From an uncultured Planctomycetota bacterium (GTDB lineage: Bacteria; Planctomycetota; Brocadiia; CAIUPP01), in contig CAIUPP010000118.1 in the NCBI GenBank assembly GCA_903901045.1, positions 1-64,000 of the forward strand: a stretch of DNA of 64,000 nucleotides. Reading direction: 5' to 3'. Below the pieces are notes generated by a model. That model made no database searches, had not been told where the DNA came from, and worked only from the letters and a program-made list of their open reading frames with translations. The translations under genes were made by a program, and so were the position numbers. The stretch's first letter is position 1. Every line of letters begins with the position of its first letter. Positions 25,036 through 32,591 of this stretch are shown here, piece after piece.

Positions 25036-26421
25036 GTGGCGAATTACCATTTTGTCGGCGTAGCCGGTATCGGCATGAGCGCGCTGGCGCAACTGGCGCG
25101 GGCGCGCGGAGACACTGTCACCGGCTCGGACCGGTATTTCGACCAGGGGGACATGCCCGACCGCCGCGCGCGCCTGGAGGCGCAGGGCATCCGCATCTTT
25201 CCGCAGGACGGCAGCGCCATCCGCCGCGACATCACCCACCTGGTGGTCTCCACCGCCATCGAGGACCAGAACCTGGACCTGGCCCGCGCCCGCGAACTGG
25301 GGCTGACGACCATCCACCGTTCGCGCGTGCTCTCCAATTTCTTCCAGGAATGCCACCGCGGCGTCGCCGTCACCGGCAGCTTCGGCAAGACCACCATCAC
25401 CGCCCTCATCGGCTGGGGGCTGGCCAGCGCCGGGCTGAAGCCGATGGTGGTCAACGGCGGCATCATGCGCAACTTCGAGAATGAAAAGATGATCGGCAAC
25501 GCCGTCCCCGGCGACGGGGAATACGCCTGCATCGAAGCGGATGAGAGCGACGGCACCTGCATCAACTACCGCTCCAGCGTGGGCGTCATCACCGGCATCG
25601 CGCGCGACCACAAGGAGCCGGACGAACTGCAGCGCATCTTCATCACCTTCGCCGCCAACACGCGCGACGCGCTCGTGGTCAGCCCGCAGGCCGGCGCGAT
25701 ATTGATCGGGCAGCCGGGGCCGCGCCGCGTGACCTTCGGGTTGCAGGATGGCGACGTGCGCCCCCGGCGGATCCACCTGGGCAGCCGCGACGTCCGTTTC
25801 AACGTCGGCAACACCCGCTTCACCCTGCGGCAGATCGGCGCGTACAGCGTCTTCAACGCGCTGGCGGCCATCGCCGCGCTTCGCGAGATGGGGGTAACCG
25901 ACCACAGCATCGAGAACGCGCTGCGGCGTTTCGAGGGGGTCGGGCGGCGGATGGAGCTCATCAACCGGGTGCGCGGCGTGCGCATCTTCGACGACTTCGC
26001 GCACAACCCCAGCAAGATCGAGGCGGCGGTGGAGGCGGTGCGCCGCGCCGGCGCGCGCCGCGTGCTGGGGGTCTTCCAGTTCCACGGCTTCGGCCCGGCG
26101 CGCTTCATGCGGCAGGAACTGGTGGAGGTGCTCGCCCGCTGCCTGGGGAAGGAGGATCGGCTCTGGCTGCTGCCGATCTACTACGCCGGCGGGACGGCGG
26201 CGAAAGACATCAGCGCGGCGGAGATCGCCGCCGAAGCCGCCGCGCGCAGCGCGCCGGTCAGCGCCGCCGCCGACCGCGCAGAACTGCTTTCCGCACTCCG
26301 CCAGACCGCGCAGGAGAAGGACACCATCCTCGTCATGGGCGCGCGCGACGACACTCTCACCGCCCTCTGCCGCGAAATCGCCCAGGCGCTGGAATCCGCC
26401 CCGCCCGTGAAAGGCGCGTGA
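25036..26421 (+). CDS. Divergent MurC/Mpl-like Mur ligase
   Basis: 461 aa with the three Mur domains. The Rossmann start YHFVGVAGIGMSALAQLARARG is as in MurC. The central ATPase has GSFGKTTIT as P-loop (about residue 115; MurC and Mpl normally have GTHGKTTT) and ACIEADESDGTCINY. The C-terminal domain has FDDFAHNPSKIEAAVEAVR (MurC: DDYGHHPTEI). The DHLD-type segment of MurC is replaced by IARDHKEPDELQ. MurC joins L-Ala to UDP-MurNAc; Mpl reuses a tripeptide. The changed motifs and the lack of other mur or ddl genes beside it suggest a non-standard substrate or recycling role. GTG start; no good ribosome site. Confidence 0.72.
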   Translation: MANYHFVGVAGIGMSALAQLARARGDTVTGSDRYFDQGDMPDRRARLEAQGIRIFPQDGSAIRRDITHLVVSTAIEDQNLDLARARELGLTTIHRSRVLSNFFQECHRGVAVTGSFGKTTITALIGWGLASAGLKPMVVNGGIMRNFENEKMIGNAVPGDGEYACIEADESDGTCINYRSSVGVITGIARDHKEPDELQRIFITFAANTRDALVVSPQAGAILIGQPGPRRVTFGLQDGDVRPRRIHLGSRDVRFNVGNTRFTLRQIGAYSVFNALAAIAALREMGVTDHSIENALRRFEGVGRRMELINRVRGVRIFDDFAHNPSKIEAAVEAVRRAGARRVLGVFQFHGFGPARFMRQELVEVLARCLGKEDRLWLLPIYYAGGTAAKDISAAEIAAEAAARSAPVSAAADRAELLSALRQTAQEKDTILVMGARDDTLTALCREIAQALESAPPVKGA

Positions 26422-26471
26422 GTCACCACGGAGGGCCACGGAGAACCACGGAGGACAGAAGAATTCAGAGT

Positions 26472-26507
26472 GGTGGAGCGCGCTGTCCCAGCGCGCTTGC
26501 CGTCTAA
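26472..26507. repeat. Palindromic repeat (family D)
   Basis: The sequence contains GGAGCGCGCTGTCCCAGCGC, with inverted arms AGCGCGCT around GTCCC. The same 31-bp sequence occurs in reverse orientation at 34493-34529. It ends 1 bp before the stop codon of the NERD gene and could act as its terminator. Confidence 0.85.
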
Positions 26508-27251
26508 CTAAGAGACTTTCGTCCGTACCGTGAAGTCCTTGTCCAACCGGCCAATTTCCTGAAATGCCTGCGCAATTGCGTCTACTTCGTTGGGAGAAAG
26601 CGGCTTCGACGGTCTCTGCATCTTCGTGAAATAGTCAGGAATGCTATCAATCGAAATGCAGTTGATGCTTTGCGTCGTACCCCAAGGCGCATCTTCATAG
26701 GCGGAAGCAAACACCATCACGCCCTGAATGTACCTGTCCGTCTTCGTTAGGCGCCCCTTAACTCCCATGATACGGTTGTAGAGAGTCCGCACATGGTTTC
26801 CCACTGGCTTCCCATTTACCAGAAGCTCCCCTTTCCCGTCCGGCGTGACCCATCCTCGCCAGTTCTTTGTCTCAACGGCAAAGACACCTGTGGGACCAAC
26901 TACCACATGGTCAAAATTCCCAAGAGGTGTTTGTATGTCGTTAATGACCCAGAAAGTATTGGGTAGTTCGTCAATCAGTTTCTTGGCTACCAGCACCTCC
27001 CCCTTGTAGCCCTTCCACCACGATGCAGCTTCTTTGTCCATCTTGCGGACGAAGGCGCAGACTACCAGCAATATTCCAAGTTGTATTGCTATCGCTGTGA
27101 TGCCCTTCCATAAGGCCCACTTGGCAAGTGACAATCCGTAGACGAAACTCACCAATACTCCGGCAATGTACAGAACGACAGTACCTCGCGCCCATTTTTC
27201 GGAAACTTGCGAAGACGCGTAGCGTCCCGCTTTTCCCGCAACTCGCGCCAT
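26508..27251 (-). CDS. NERD-domain membrane protein
   Basis: About 247 aa from the ATG at 27251 (GGGAG 5 nt upstream). Two membrane helices near the start (GTVVLYIAGVLVSFVYGLSLA, then ITAIAIQLGILLVVCAF). A NERD domain follows: GYKGEVLVAKKLIDELPNTFWVINDIQTPLGNFDHVVVGPTGVFAVETKNWRG, laid out with the usual E-K-K-L, D-H and E-x-K residues of a nuclease-related (PD-(D/E)XK-like) fold. NERD proteins are thought to process DNA or serve mobile elements; the role is unproven. Its GC content and codon choice are visibly lower than the neighbours', suggesting recent transfer. Confidence 0.83.
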   Translation of the reverse strand: MARVAGKAGRYASSQVSEKWARGTVVLYIAGVLVSFVYGLSLAKWALWKGITAIAIQLGILLVVCAFVRKMDKEAASWWKGYKGEVLVAKKLIDELPNTFWVINDIQTPLGNFDHVVVGPTGVFAVETKNWRGWVTPDGKGELLVNGKPVGNHVRTLYNRIMGVKGRLTKTDRYIQGVMVFASAYEDAPWGTTQSINCISIDSIPDYFTKMQRPSKPLSPNEVDAIAQAFQEIGRLDKDFTVRTKVS

Positions 27252-27412
27252 GTTGTCTCCCTCAAGACGGTTCGGGTGCGCCACGCTCAAGGAGCATAAG
27301 GGAAGGACTACGGCCGTGGCTGCCGCCCCAATCGCAAATCGCTATTCAGTAATCAAGAGGGGGTCGCAAGCGCCCCCGAGTAATCCACAATCATCCGTAC
27401 ACCTGCCCCGTC

Positions 27413-27910
27413 TCACTCCATGACCTTGACGAAGATCAGCTTCCCATCCTCCGGCGCGTAGAAATCCGCCAGCGTGGCTTCCAGCTTGTAGCCGCAGCGC
27501 AGGTAGAACTGGCGGGTGGGTTCGTATTGGGTCTTGCTGGAGGTCTCGACGTAGATTCGCTTCCCCGCGGCCGCGCGAACGCGCTCCTCGGTCGCCGCCA
27601 TCAGCTTGCGCCCGATGCCGGCGCGCTGCAGGGTGGGCTCCACGGCGATCCAGTACAGGTCGTAGCTGTGGACGCTGCAGGCGATCAGCCCGTAGCAGCA
27701 GTAGCCGACCACCTTCCCCTCGCGCTCGACCACGATGAAGCGGTACTCGCTCTTCTCCCCCTTGGTGAGCCGGTCGTCCATCAGTTCGAGCGCCACCGGC
27801 ACTTCGTCGGTGCGGAAGTACTTGCTGTCGATCAGAATCCGCTCCAGCTCGGGGCGGTCGGACGCGCGAAGCTCGTCGCGCAGTATCAGTTCGGTTGCCG
27901 CGGCAGACAT
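27413..27910 (-). CDS. GNAT-family N-acetyltransferase
   Basis: 165 aa. Acyl-CoA-dependent transferase with the GNAT motif A intact: DLYWIAVEPTLQRAGIGRKLMAATEERVRAAAG (Q/R-x2-G-I-G, acetyl-CoA phosphate site), then motif B YEPTRQFYLRCGYKLEATLADFYAPEDGK. Last gene of the kamA operon; its ATG (GGAGG upstream) overlaps the ATP-grasp stop by 25 nt. Next to kamA, the obvious precedent is AblB, which acetylates beta-lysine to N-epsilon-acetyl-beta-lysine. This protein is shorter than AblB (about 270 aa), so the role may differ, for example capping a ligated product. Confidence 0.8.
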   Translation of the reverse strand: MSAAATELILRDELRASDRPELERILIDSKYFRTDEVPVALELMDDRLTKGEKSEYRFIVVEREGKVVGYCCYGLIACSVHSYDLYWIAVEPTLQRAGIGRKLMAATEERVRAAAGKRIYVETSSKTQYEPTRQFYLRCGYKLEATLADFYAPEDGKLIFVKVME

Positions 27911-28935
27911 ACTGCATCCTCCAGGATGTGCCGTACCATTCGCTCCGGCGGGATCGCGGCGCGCTCGGCGGCGGCGGCGAACCCCGCGTCGGGGCTGAGG
28001 CAGGGGTTGGTGTTGATTTCGATGACGTAAGGCTTTCCACTATCGTCCACGCGCAGGTCCACGCGGGCATAGCCGCGCAGACCGAAAAGTCCCCAGCAGG
28101 CCAGCGAAGTCCGGCGCACGCGCTCGACGAGCGCCGCGTCGGCGGCGGGGTGGTCATAGGAACGGCGGGTGTTCTTGTACTCGGGTGAGGCGCTGTCCCA
28201 CTTCGCGCGGAAGCCCAGCACGCGTTCCTTGCCCGGGCCGTAACCGTCGAACACGATCTCCGCGACGGGAAGCGCCTGCGCTCCTCCGGGAGCGGCCAGC
28301 AGCGAGACGTTGAACTCGCGCCCTTCGATGTACCGCTCCACCAGGATCGGCTGGGTGGGGAAGCGTTGCCGCATCTGCGCCAGTTTGACGGGCAACGCCG
28401 CGGGGTCGCGCACGACGGAGTCCTCGTCAATCCCGATGGAGGCGTCCTCCTGCGCGGGCTTGAGGATCCAGGGGCCGGGCACACCGCGGAAAGCGCCGTC
28501 GTTTGTAGGGGCGCAGCATGCTGCGCCCTTGCCCGGAGACGCTTCGCCCCCGCCGCCGCAGGAGACCCACTCCGGCGTCGGCACGCCGGCGGCGTGCAGG
28601 AGCACCTTGCTCAGATGCTTGTCGGTGGAAAGTTCCAGGGCGCGGGCGGGGGAGCCGGTGTGCGCAATGCCGAGCAATTCGAAGAAGGCGGCGGCGGCCG
28701 GGTGGAGGCGCGCATCCCCCTCCACCGACTCGACCAGATTGAATATCATATCCGGCCGGGCGCGCTCGATTCGCTCCAGGACGGCGCGCAGATCGCGGTC
28801 GAACGGCAGCGGCTCGGCGCGATGCCCCGCGCGCGTCAATGCCTCGGAGATGTGGCGCACCTGCTCCAGAACGTCCAGAGTGGAAGGATCCGACTCGGTC
28901 GCGGCCACGGCATTATGGGCGACCAGGAGTTTCAC
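27886..28935 (-). CDS. ATP-grasp ligase, D-Ala-D-Ala ligase-like (copy 2), with in-frame repeat
   Basis: 349 aa from the GTG at 28935 (GGAGG upstream), overlapping the previous stop by GTGA. Joins a carboxylate to an amine using ATP. Motifs: FDRDLRAVLERIERARPDMIFNLVES, PWILKPAQEDASIGIDEDSVV (ATP-grasp glycine-poor loop), ILVERYIEGREFNVSLLA, and GYARVDLRVDDSGKPYVIEINTNPCLSPDAG (metal-binding E-I-N-x-N). Residues about 130-148 (GGGGEASPGKGAACCAPTND) are partly encoded by a copy of the family A palindrome (28505-28528), in frame, in a loop before the ATP-binding strand. Normal D-Ala-D-Ala ligase activity is unlikely given the context. Confidence 0.85.
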   Translation of the reverse strand: MKLLVAHNAVAATESDPSTLDVLEQVRHISEALTRAGHRAEPLPFDRDLRAVLERIERARPDMIFNLVESVEGDARLHPAAAAFFELLGIAHTGSPARALELSTDKHLSKVLLHAAGVPTPEWVSCGGGGEASPGKGAACCAPTNDGAFRGVPGPWILKPAQEDASIGIDEDSVVRDPAALPVKLAQMRQRFPTQPILVERYIEGREFNVSLLAAPGGAQALPVAEIVFDGYGPGKERVLGFRAKWDSASPEYKNTRRSYDHPAADAALVERVRRTSLACWGLFGLRGYARVDLRVDDSGKPYVIEINTNPCLSPDAGFAAAAERAAIPPERMVRHILEDAVCLPRQPN

Positions 28936-29918
28936 GGCCTGCCTCCGGCGCGCTTCATCGCGGATTTCACGATATCGTCGACCAACTGCGCGTAGCTGCG
29001 CCCGGTCAGGCCGTTGAGAATCGGCAGGTCGGAGTACTCCGGGGTCATGCCCGCCAGCGGGTTCACTTCGAGGAAATGCGGCCGCCCCTGCGCATCGGCG
29101 CGCAGATCCACTCGCCCGGCGTCGCGGCAACCCAGCAGGCGGTAGCTTGCCAGCGCGAGCGCGGCGCACTCGTCGCTGAACGCCCCCGCTTCGGCCAGCC
29201 GGTAATCCACCAGCCCGTGCCAGTTCTCCTTGTTGTGGAAGGAGTACACCCCCTTCTCCGCCTTCTCCAGCAGCACCACCTCCATCACGCCGAGCACGCG
29301 CGCATCGTTCCCGCTGCCAACGATGCCCACGGTGGTTTCGCGCCCGGGGAGGAATTCCTCGATCAGCACCGGCTGGCGATGCTTCGCCAGAAGCGCCTTG
29401 CAGGTGCGTTCGAGGGAGGCGCGGTCGCGGACGATGGAGGTCGTGTCAATCCCCTTGCCCGTCCCCTCCGCCAGCGGCTTGGCGAACAGCGGGAAGGGAA
29501 GCGTCAGGCGCTCCAGGTCGGAGAGGCTCTCGACGACGAAGAACGCGGGGGTGCGCAGGCCGCCGTCGCGCACCACGCGCTTGGTCATCGCCTTGTCCAG
29601 CGTCAGAGCCGCCGTCAGCGGGTCGCAGAAGGTGTACAACTGGTCGAACAGCTCGCACAACGCCGGGGCCTGCGCCTCGCGGCTGCGCCCCCAGGCTCCC
29701 TCGCAGATGTTGAACACGAGTTCCCAGCGCTGCCCGGCGACGAGGCGTTTGGCCAGTTCGACGCAGCGGCCGACGCGCTCCGTGGCATGGCCCAGTTGCC
29801 GGAGGGCCCCTTCGATGCCGGCCAGCGTGGCTTCGCTATCGAACTCCGCCGCCTCGGCGGGGGTCCAGCCCAGGGCGATATAGTCGGATTTCAGGTCGTA
29901 ACTCAGGGCGATCTTCAT
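28932..29918 (-). CDS. ATP-grasp ligase, D-Ala-D-Ala ligase-like (copy 1)
   Basis: 328 aa. Motifs: ELVFNICEGAWGRSREAQAPALCELF (substrate loop with N-I-C-E-G), TLDKAMTKRVVRDGGLRTPAFFVVES, LFAKPLAEGTGKGIDTTSIV, PVLIEEFLPGRETTVGIVGSG, and DAGRVDLRADAQGRPHFLEVNPLAGMTPEYSDLPI (metal-binding E-V-N). The end, PEYSDLPI, is unlike Ddl, which usually has S-L-x-P. A GGAG site precedes the ATG. It follows kamA by 115 bp and overlaps the second ligase by 4 nt. Two different ligases in one unit suggest two successive bond formations or a heteromeric enzyme. Confidence 0.85.
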   Translation of the reverse strand: MKIALSYDLKSDYIALGWTPAEAAEFDSEATLAGIEGALRQLGHATERVGRCVELAKRLVAGQRWELVFNICEGAWGRSREAQAPALCELFDQLYTFCDPLTAALTLDKAMTKRVVRDGGLRTPAFFVVESLSDLERLTLPFPLFAKPLAEGTGKGIDTTSIVRDRASLERTCKALLAKHRQPVLIEEFLPGRETTVGIVGSGNDARVLGVMEVVLLEKAEKGVYSFHNKENWHGLVDYRLAEAGAFSDECAALALASYRLLGCRDAGRVDLRADAQGRPHFLEVNPLAGMTPEYSDLPILNGLTGRSYAQLVDDIVKSAMKRAGGRP

Positions 29919-29982
29919 GCCATGCTCCGTGCAATGCGGGGGCGCAGAACAGGATTATCCCCGGCGGGTCTTCATAACGCAA

Positions 29983-30018
29983 ATGTGCCACCCCCGGGCA
30001 AGGCCGGGGATGGCACAT
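29983..30018. repeat. Strong hairpin between kamA and the first ATP-grasp gene
   Basis: ATGTGCCA plus CCCCGG (29983-29997) pairs with CCGGGG and TGGCACAT (30004-30018) with one mismatch; the loop is GCAAGG. There is no T-run, so a simple terminator is unlikely. It may be a transcript-processing or repeat element that sets relative expression of kamA and the ligases. Confidence 0.75.
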
Positions 30019-30033
30019 GGTTCGCTTCAGGCG

Positions 30034-31278
30034 TCAAATTTCCGGATAGGCGTACAGATTTCCGGCCCAGTTGCGCATCGTCACCTTGTCGGCGCCGTGC
30101 TCCACGATGTAGTCCGAATTCACCGGGGTCTTGCCGCCGCCGCCAGGAGCGTCGATGACGTAGGTCGGCACGGCGTAGCCGCTGGTGAAGCCGCGGACGC
30201 GGCGCATAATCTCGACGCCGGCGGCCACGCTGGTGCGGAAATGCGAAGTGCCCATCACCGGGTCGCACTGGTACAGGTAGTACGGTCGGACGCGGTTGGC
30301 CAGCAGGCGCTGCCAGAGCCGCTTGAGCGTCTCGGCGTCGTCGTTGATCCCGCGCAGCAGCACCGTCTGCGACCCCAGGACCACGCCGCCGTCGGCGATG
30401 GTTGCCAATGCGCGCTCGACCTCGGGGGTGACTTCCCGCGGGTGGCTGAAATGGACGGAGAGGTAGAAGGCGCCGTTGGAGCGCAGCGTCCGCACCAGGC
30501 GCGGCGTGATGCGCTGCGGCAGGTAGCTCGGGACGCGGCTGCCCAGGCGCACCATCTCGATGTGGGGAATGGAGCGGAAGCGGCGGATGATCCGCGCCAG
30601 CACCGTCTCGCTCAGCAGGAGCGGGTCGCCGCCGCTGATCAGCACGTCGCGCACCTGCGGCTGGCCCTCCACATATGCAGCGGCCAACTCCAGCCTCTGC
30701 AGCACCGAGCCCAGTTCGCCGTTGCCCACCAGCCGGCTGCGCGTGCAGTAACGGCAGTAGGAGGCGCACTTGTCGGAGGAGAGGAAAAGCACACGGTCCG
30801 GGTAGCGATGCACCAGCCCCGGGGTCTTCATGTCGTGATCTTCACCGCAGGGGTCTTCCATATCGGTGGGGGAGCAATAGAGCTCCTTGACCGAGGGGAC
30901 GACCTGGCGGCGGATCGGGCACTCCGCGTTGTCGCGCTCCATGAGCGAGGCCCAGTACGGGGTGACGCCGACGACGAACTTGTTGCAGGCGATGGTCAGG
31001 CCGTCGATCTCCTCGCCGCTGAGCTCCAGAATGCGCTGGAAGTCCTGCAGGGAGCGAAGACGATGGCTCATCTGCCAGCGCCAGTCGGACCATTGTTCAT
31101 CCGTGGCGTCAAAGGCGGCGCGGCCAACGAGGCGGTGGCCGGAGGCGGGTGCGCGAGCGACTTCTTGTACGGCGGTGAGTGGGCGCAATGCGCCCGGAGG
31201 TTCCGGCACGTCATCCGCGCCGGACGTTTCGGCAACTTCTTCCACGACCACAGGCAACCTCTGAGCAGAGGTCTCCAT
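30034..31278 (-). CDS. kamA: Lysine 2,3-aminomutase (KamA family radical SAM)
   Basis: 414 aa, the normal length. Moves the amino group of L-lysine from C2 to C3, giving beta-lysine, using SAM, a 4Fe-4S cluster and PLP. Motifs: KCASYCRYCTRSRLVG (CxxxCxxC cluster, about residue 170), VLISGGDPLLL (SAM), and SGYAVPTYVIDAPGGGGKTPV with the PLP Lys. The substrate Asp pair seen in true KamA appears to sit in the YYLYQCDPVMGTSHFRTSVAAG and APGGGGK regions, consistent with lysine. ATG at 31278 has AGGAG 7 nt upstream; upstream codons to 31350 are an open extension. First gene of the kamA-ligase-ligase-GNAT operon. Confidence 0.9.
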   Translation of the reverse strand: METSAQRLPVVVEEVAETSGADDVPEPPGALRPLTAVQEVARAPASGHRLVGRAAFDATDEQWSDWRWQMSHRLRSLQDFQRILELSGEEIDGLTIACNKFVVGVTPYWASLMERDNAECPIRRQVVPSVKELYCSPTDMEDPCGEDHDMKTPGLVHRYPDRVLFLSSDKCASYCRYCTRSRLVGNGELGSVLQRLELAAAYVEGQPQVRDVLISGGDPLLLSETVLARIIRRFRSIPHIEMVRLGSRVPSYLPQRITPRLVRTLRSNGAFYLSVHFSHPREVTPEVERALATIADGGVVLGSQTVLLRGINDDAETLKRLWQRLLANRVRPYYLYQCDPVMGTSHFRTSVAAGVEIMRRVRGFTSGYAVPTYVIDAPGGGGKTPVNSDYIVEHGADKVTMRNWAGNLYAYPEI

Positions 31279-31971
31279 CCGACATCTCCTGGCATAAACC
31301 GGGGCCCGCGACGAAACCGCTTCGTCCGGCGCCCTTCTATCGGGCCTCACTCCGTCCCGCAGGACGGATTACTTCCTTTTCGCGTCCGTCAGAAAAAACG
31401 TCTTCCCCGACCGCTCATCTCAAATGAGTGAATCGAATGCGGGGGTTGATTTCGAGAGGTAGAGATACCGCTTCCCAGCGTGCTGCCCCATCTTGCCCGG
31501 CAACGAGTCTTCTGCGTCCACCTTCGTGAACCTGTTTAATGGTCCGCGCGTCCTCACCGCAGATACACACTGCGAATCAGAGTTACGACACGCCAGCCAT
31601 CGTCGATAAAGTTACCATCATCACGCGGGTGTGTCAAGAGAACTTGGGCCGATAGTCGCGAGGCGATGGAAGCGTAACACGCTGTTGGAATATCAGTTGC
31701 AATCGCTCTGTGAAAATCTGCGATGATTTTGAATTTTCCCTGAAATGCGTTGTTGAAATCCTGTTGAAATCCACCCCCTACACCGTGTTGTGGGTCGCGC
31801 GGCCATGACGCTACCTAATGTGGTATCTCAGGGCGGAAAAATGGGCGGGTTGCCGTAAGTATTTTCGGAAAGGATTTGACGTATCTACAATGACTGGTTG
31901 CACTCACGGAAAATCGCGCCCGTACTGAACGTCTTCCGTTTCCGGGGCGGCGCGGCACGCATGGCAAGACC
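31279..31971. other. Long gene-free region upstream of kamA
   Basis: About 690 bp, lower in GC than the coding regions from about 31380 onward. It must hold the kamA promoter and leader. In the leader, TCCGTCC and GGACGGA form a tight hairpin (31350-31369) and GGCCC...GGGC a second just downstream. No known riboswitch class was recognised. No gene was found; 31560-31880 is relatively AT-rich and has no repeat of the families seen elsewhere. Confidence 0.5.
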
Positions 31972-32232
31972 TCACGTCACGCGGAATCGGCCGCCACCCT
32001 CATTGCGCAGCGTCTTGAAGCCGTGGCGCTTCAGATTGGCGTCGCTCAGCGTGCTTTTCTCATTATATCGCGTCACCAGCCCCGGCGGGGTAAAACGGCG
32101 CATCACCTTGCCGCCGCAGCGCGGGCAAAGCGCCGGCCCCGGCTCGCTCATCCGATGCACCACGTCGAAGCCCACGTTGCACGCCGGGCAGCCCTTTTCC
32201 CCCTCCGCGGCACAATACTCATAAGTCGGCAT
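31972..32232 (-). CDS. FmdB-family zinc-ribbon protein
   Basis: 86 aa. Starts MPTYEYCAAEGEKGCPACNVGFDVVHRM and has a Zn ribbon made by CPAC and CPRC, then GGKVMRRFTPPGLV. This is the FmdB/CxxC-CxxC-SSSS regulatory-type pattern, often annotated as a putative regulatory protein. Relatives usually begin MPTYEY and have CxxC pairs near residues 9 and 35; here the first pair is preceded by an extra Cys (EYCAAE). GGAGGA lies before the ATG at 32232. Function not established. Confidence 0.83.
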   Translation of the reverse strand: MPTYEYCAAEGEKGCPACNVGFDVVHRMSEPGPALCPRCGGKVMRRFTPPGLVTRYNEKSTLSDANLKRHGFKTLRNEGGGRFRVT

Positions 32233-32591
32233 ATCTTTCTCCTCCACTTCCTATGATAGGGAGAGGCGGCATGTCGGTCAAGCGTTCGCTGAAGACAAGG
32301 TGCGACGGAGGACATTTGGTAGCGTAACGGTTGCGCGGGAAGTCCGCAGGAGTGGCGCGGGTTATCCAACCCGCGATCATCGTGCGTTCTTCCGCGCACG
32401 TTCGCGGGACTTCGTCCCGCGACGCGGACTGGCCGTTCGACTCCGCTCACGGCCCCGAGCCAGCCGAGGGGATAGTCCGCGCCACTTTGCTTCTCCTCAC
32501 CCTCCAGGGTGCCTATCCAAGCGCTTGCTGTTCCGCTCAAAATGAGCTAGTGTAAGTGAAACGACACCCTTTCATTTCGGACCGGCCACGC
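32233..32591. other. Intergenic repeat region
   Basis: Holds a family C palindrome variant GCGGGTTATCCAACCCGC (near 32358), a hairpin CGCGGGACTTCGTCCCGCG (32402-32420), and a TTCGACTCCGCTCACGGCCC-type element (32435-32475) of the same family as the block near 20779. No gene seen. Confidence 0.7.

Noticed and set aside
31350-31420. Lysine riboswitch upstream of kamA
   Set aside because: The L-box core (GAGGUAGAGG-type block and its partner helices) is not present.
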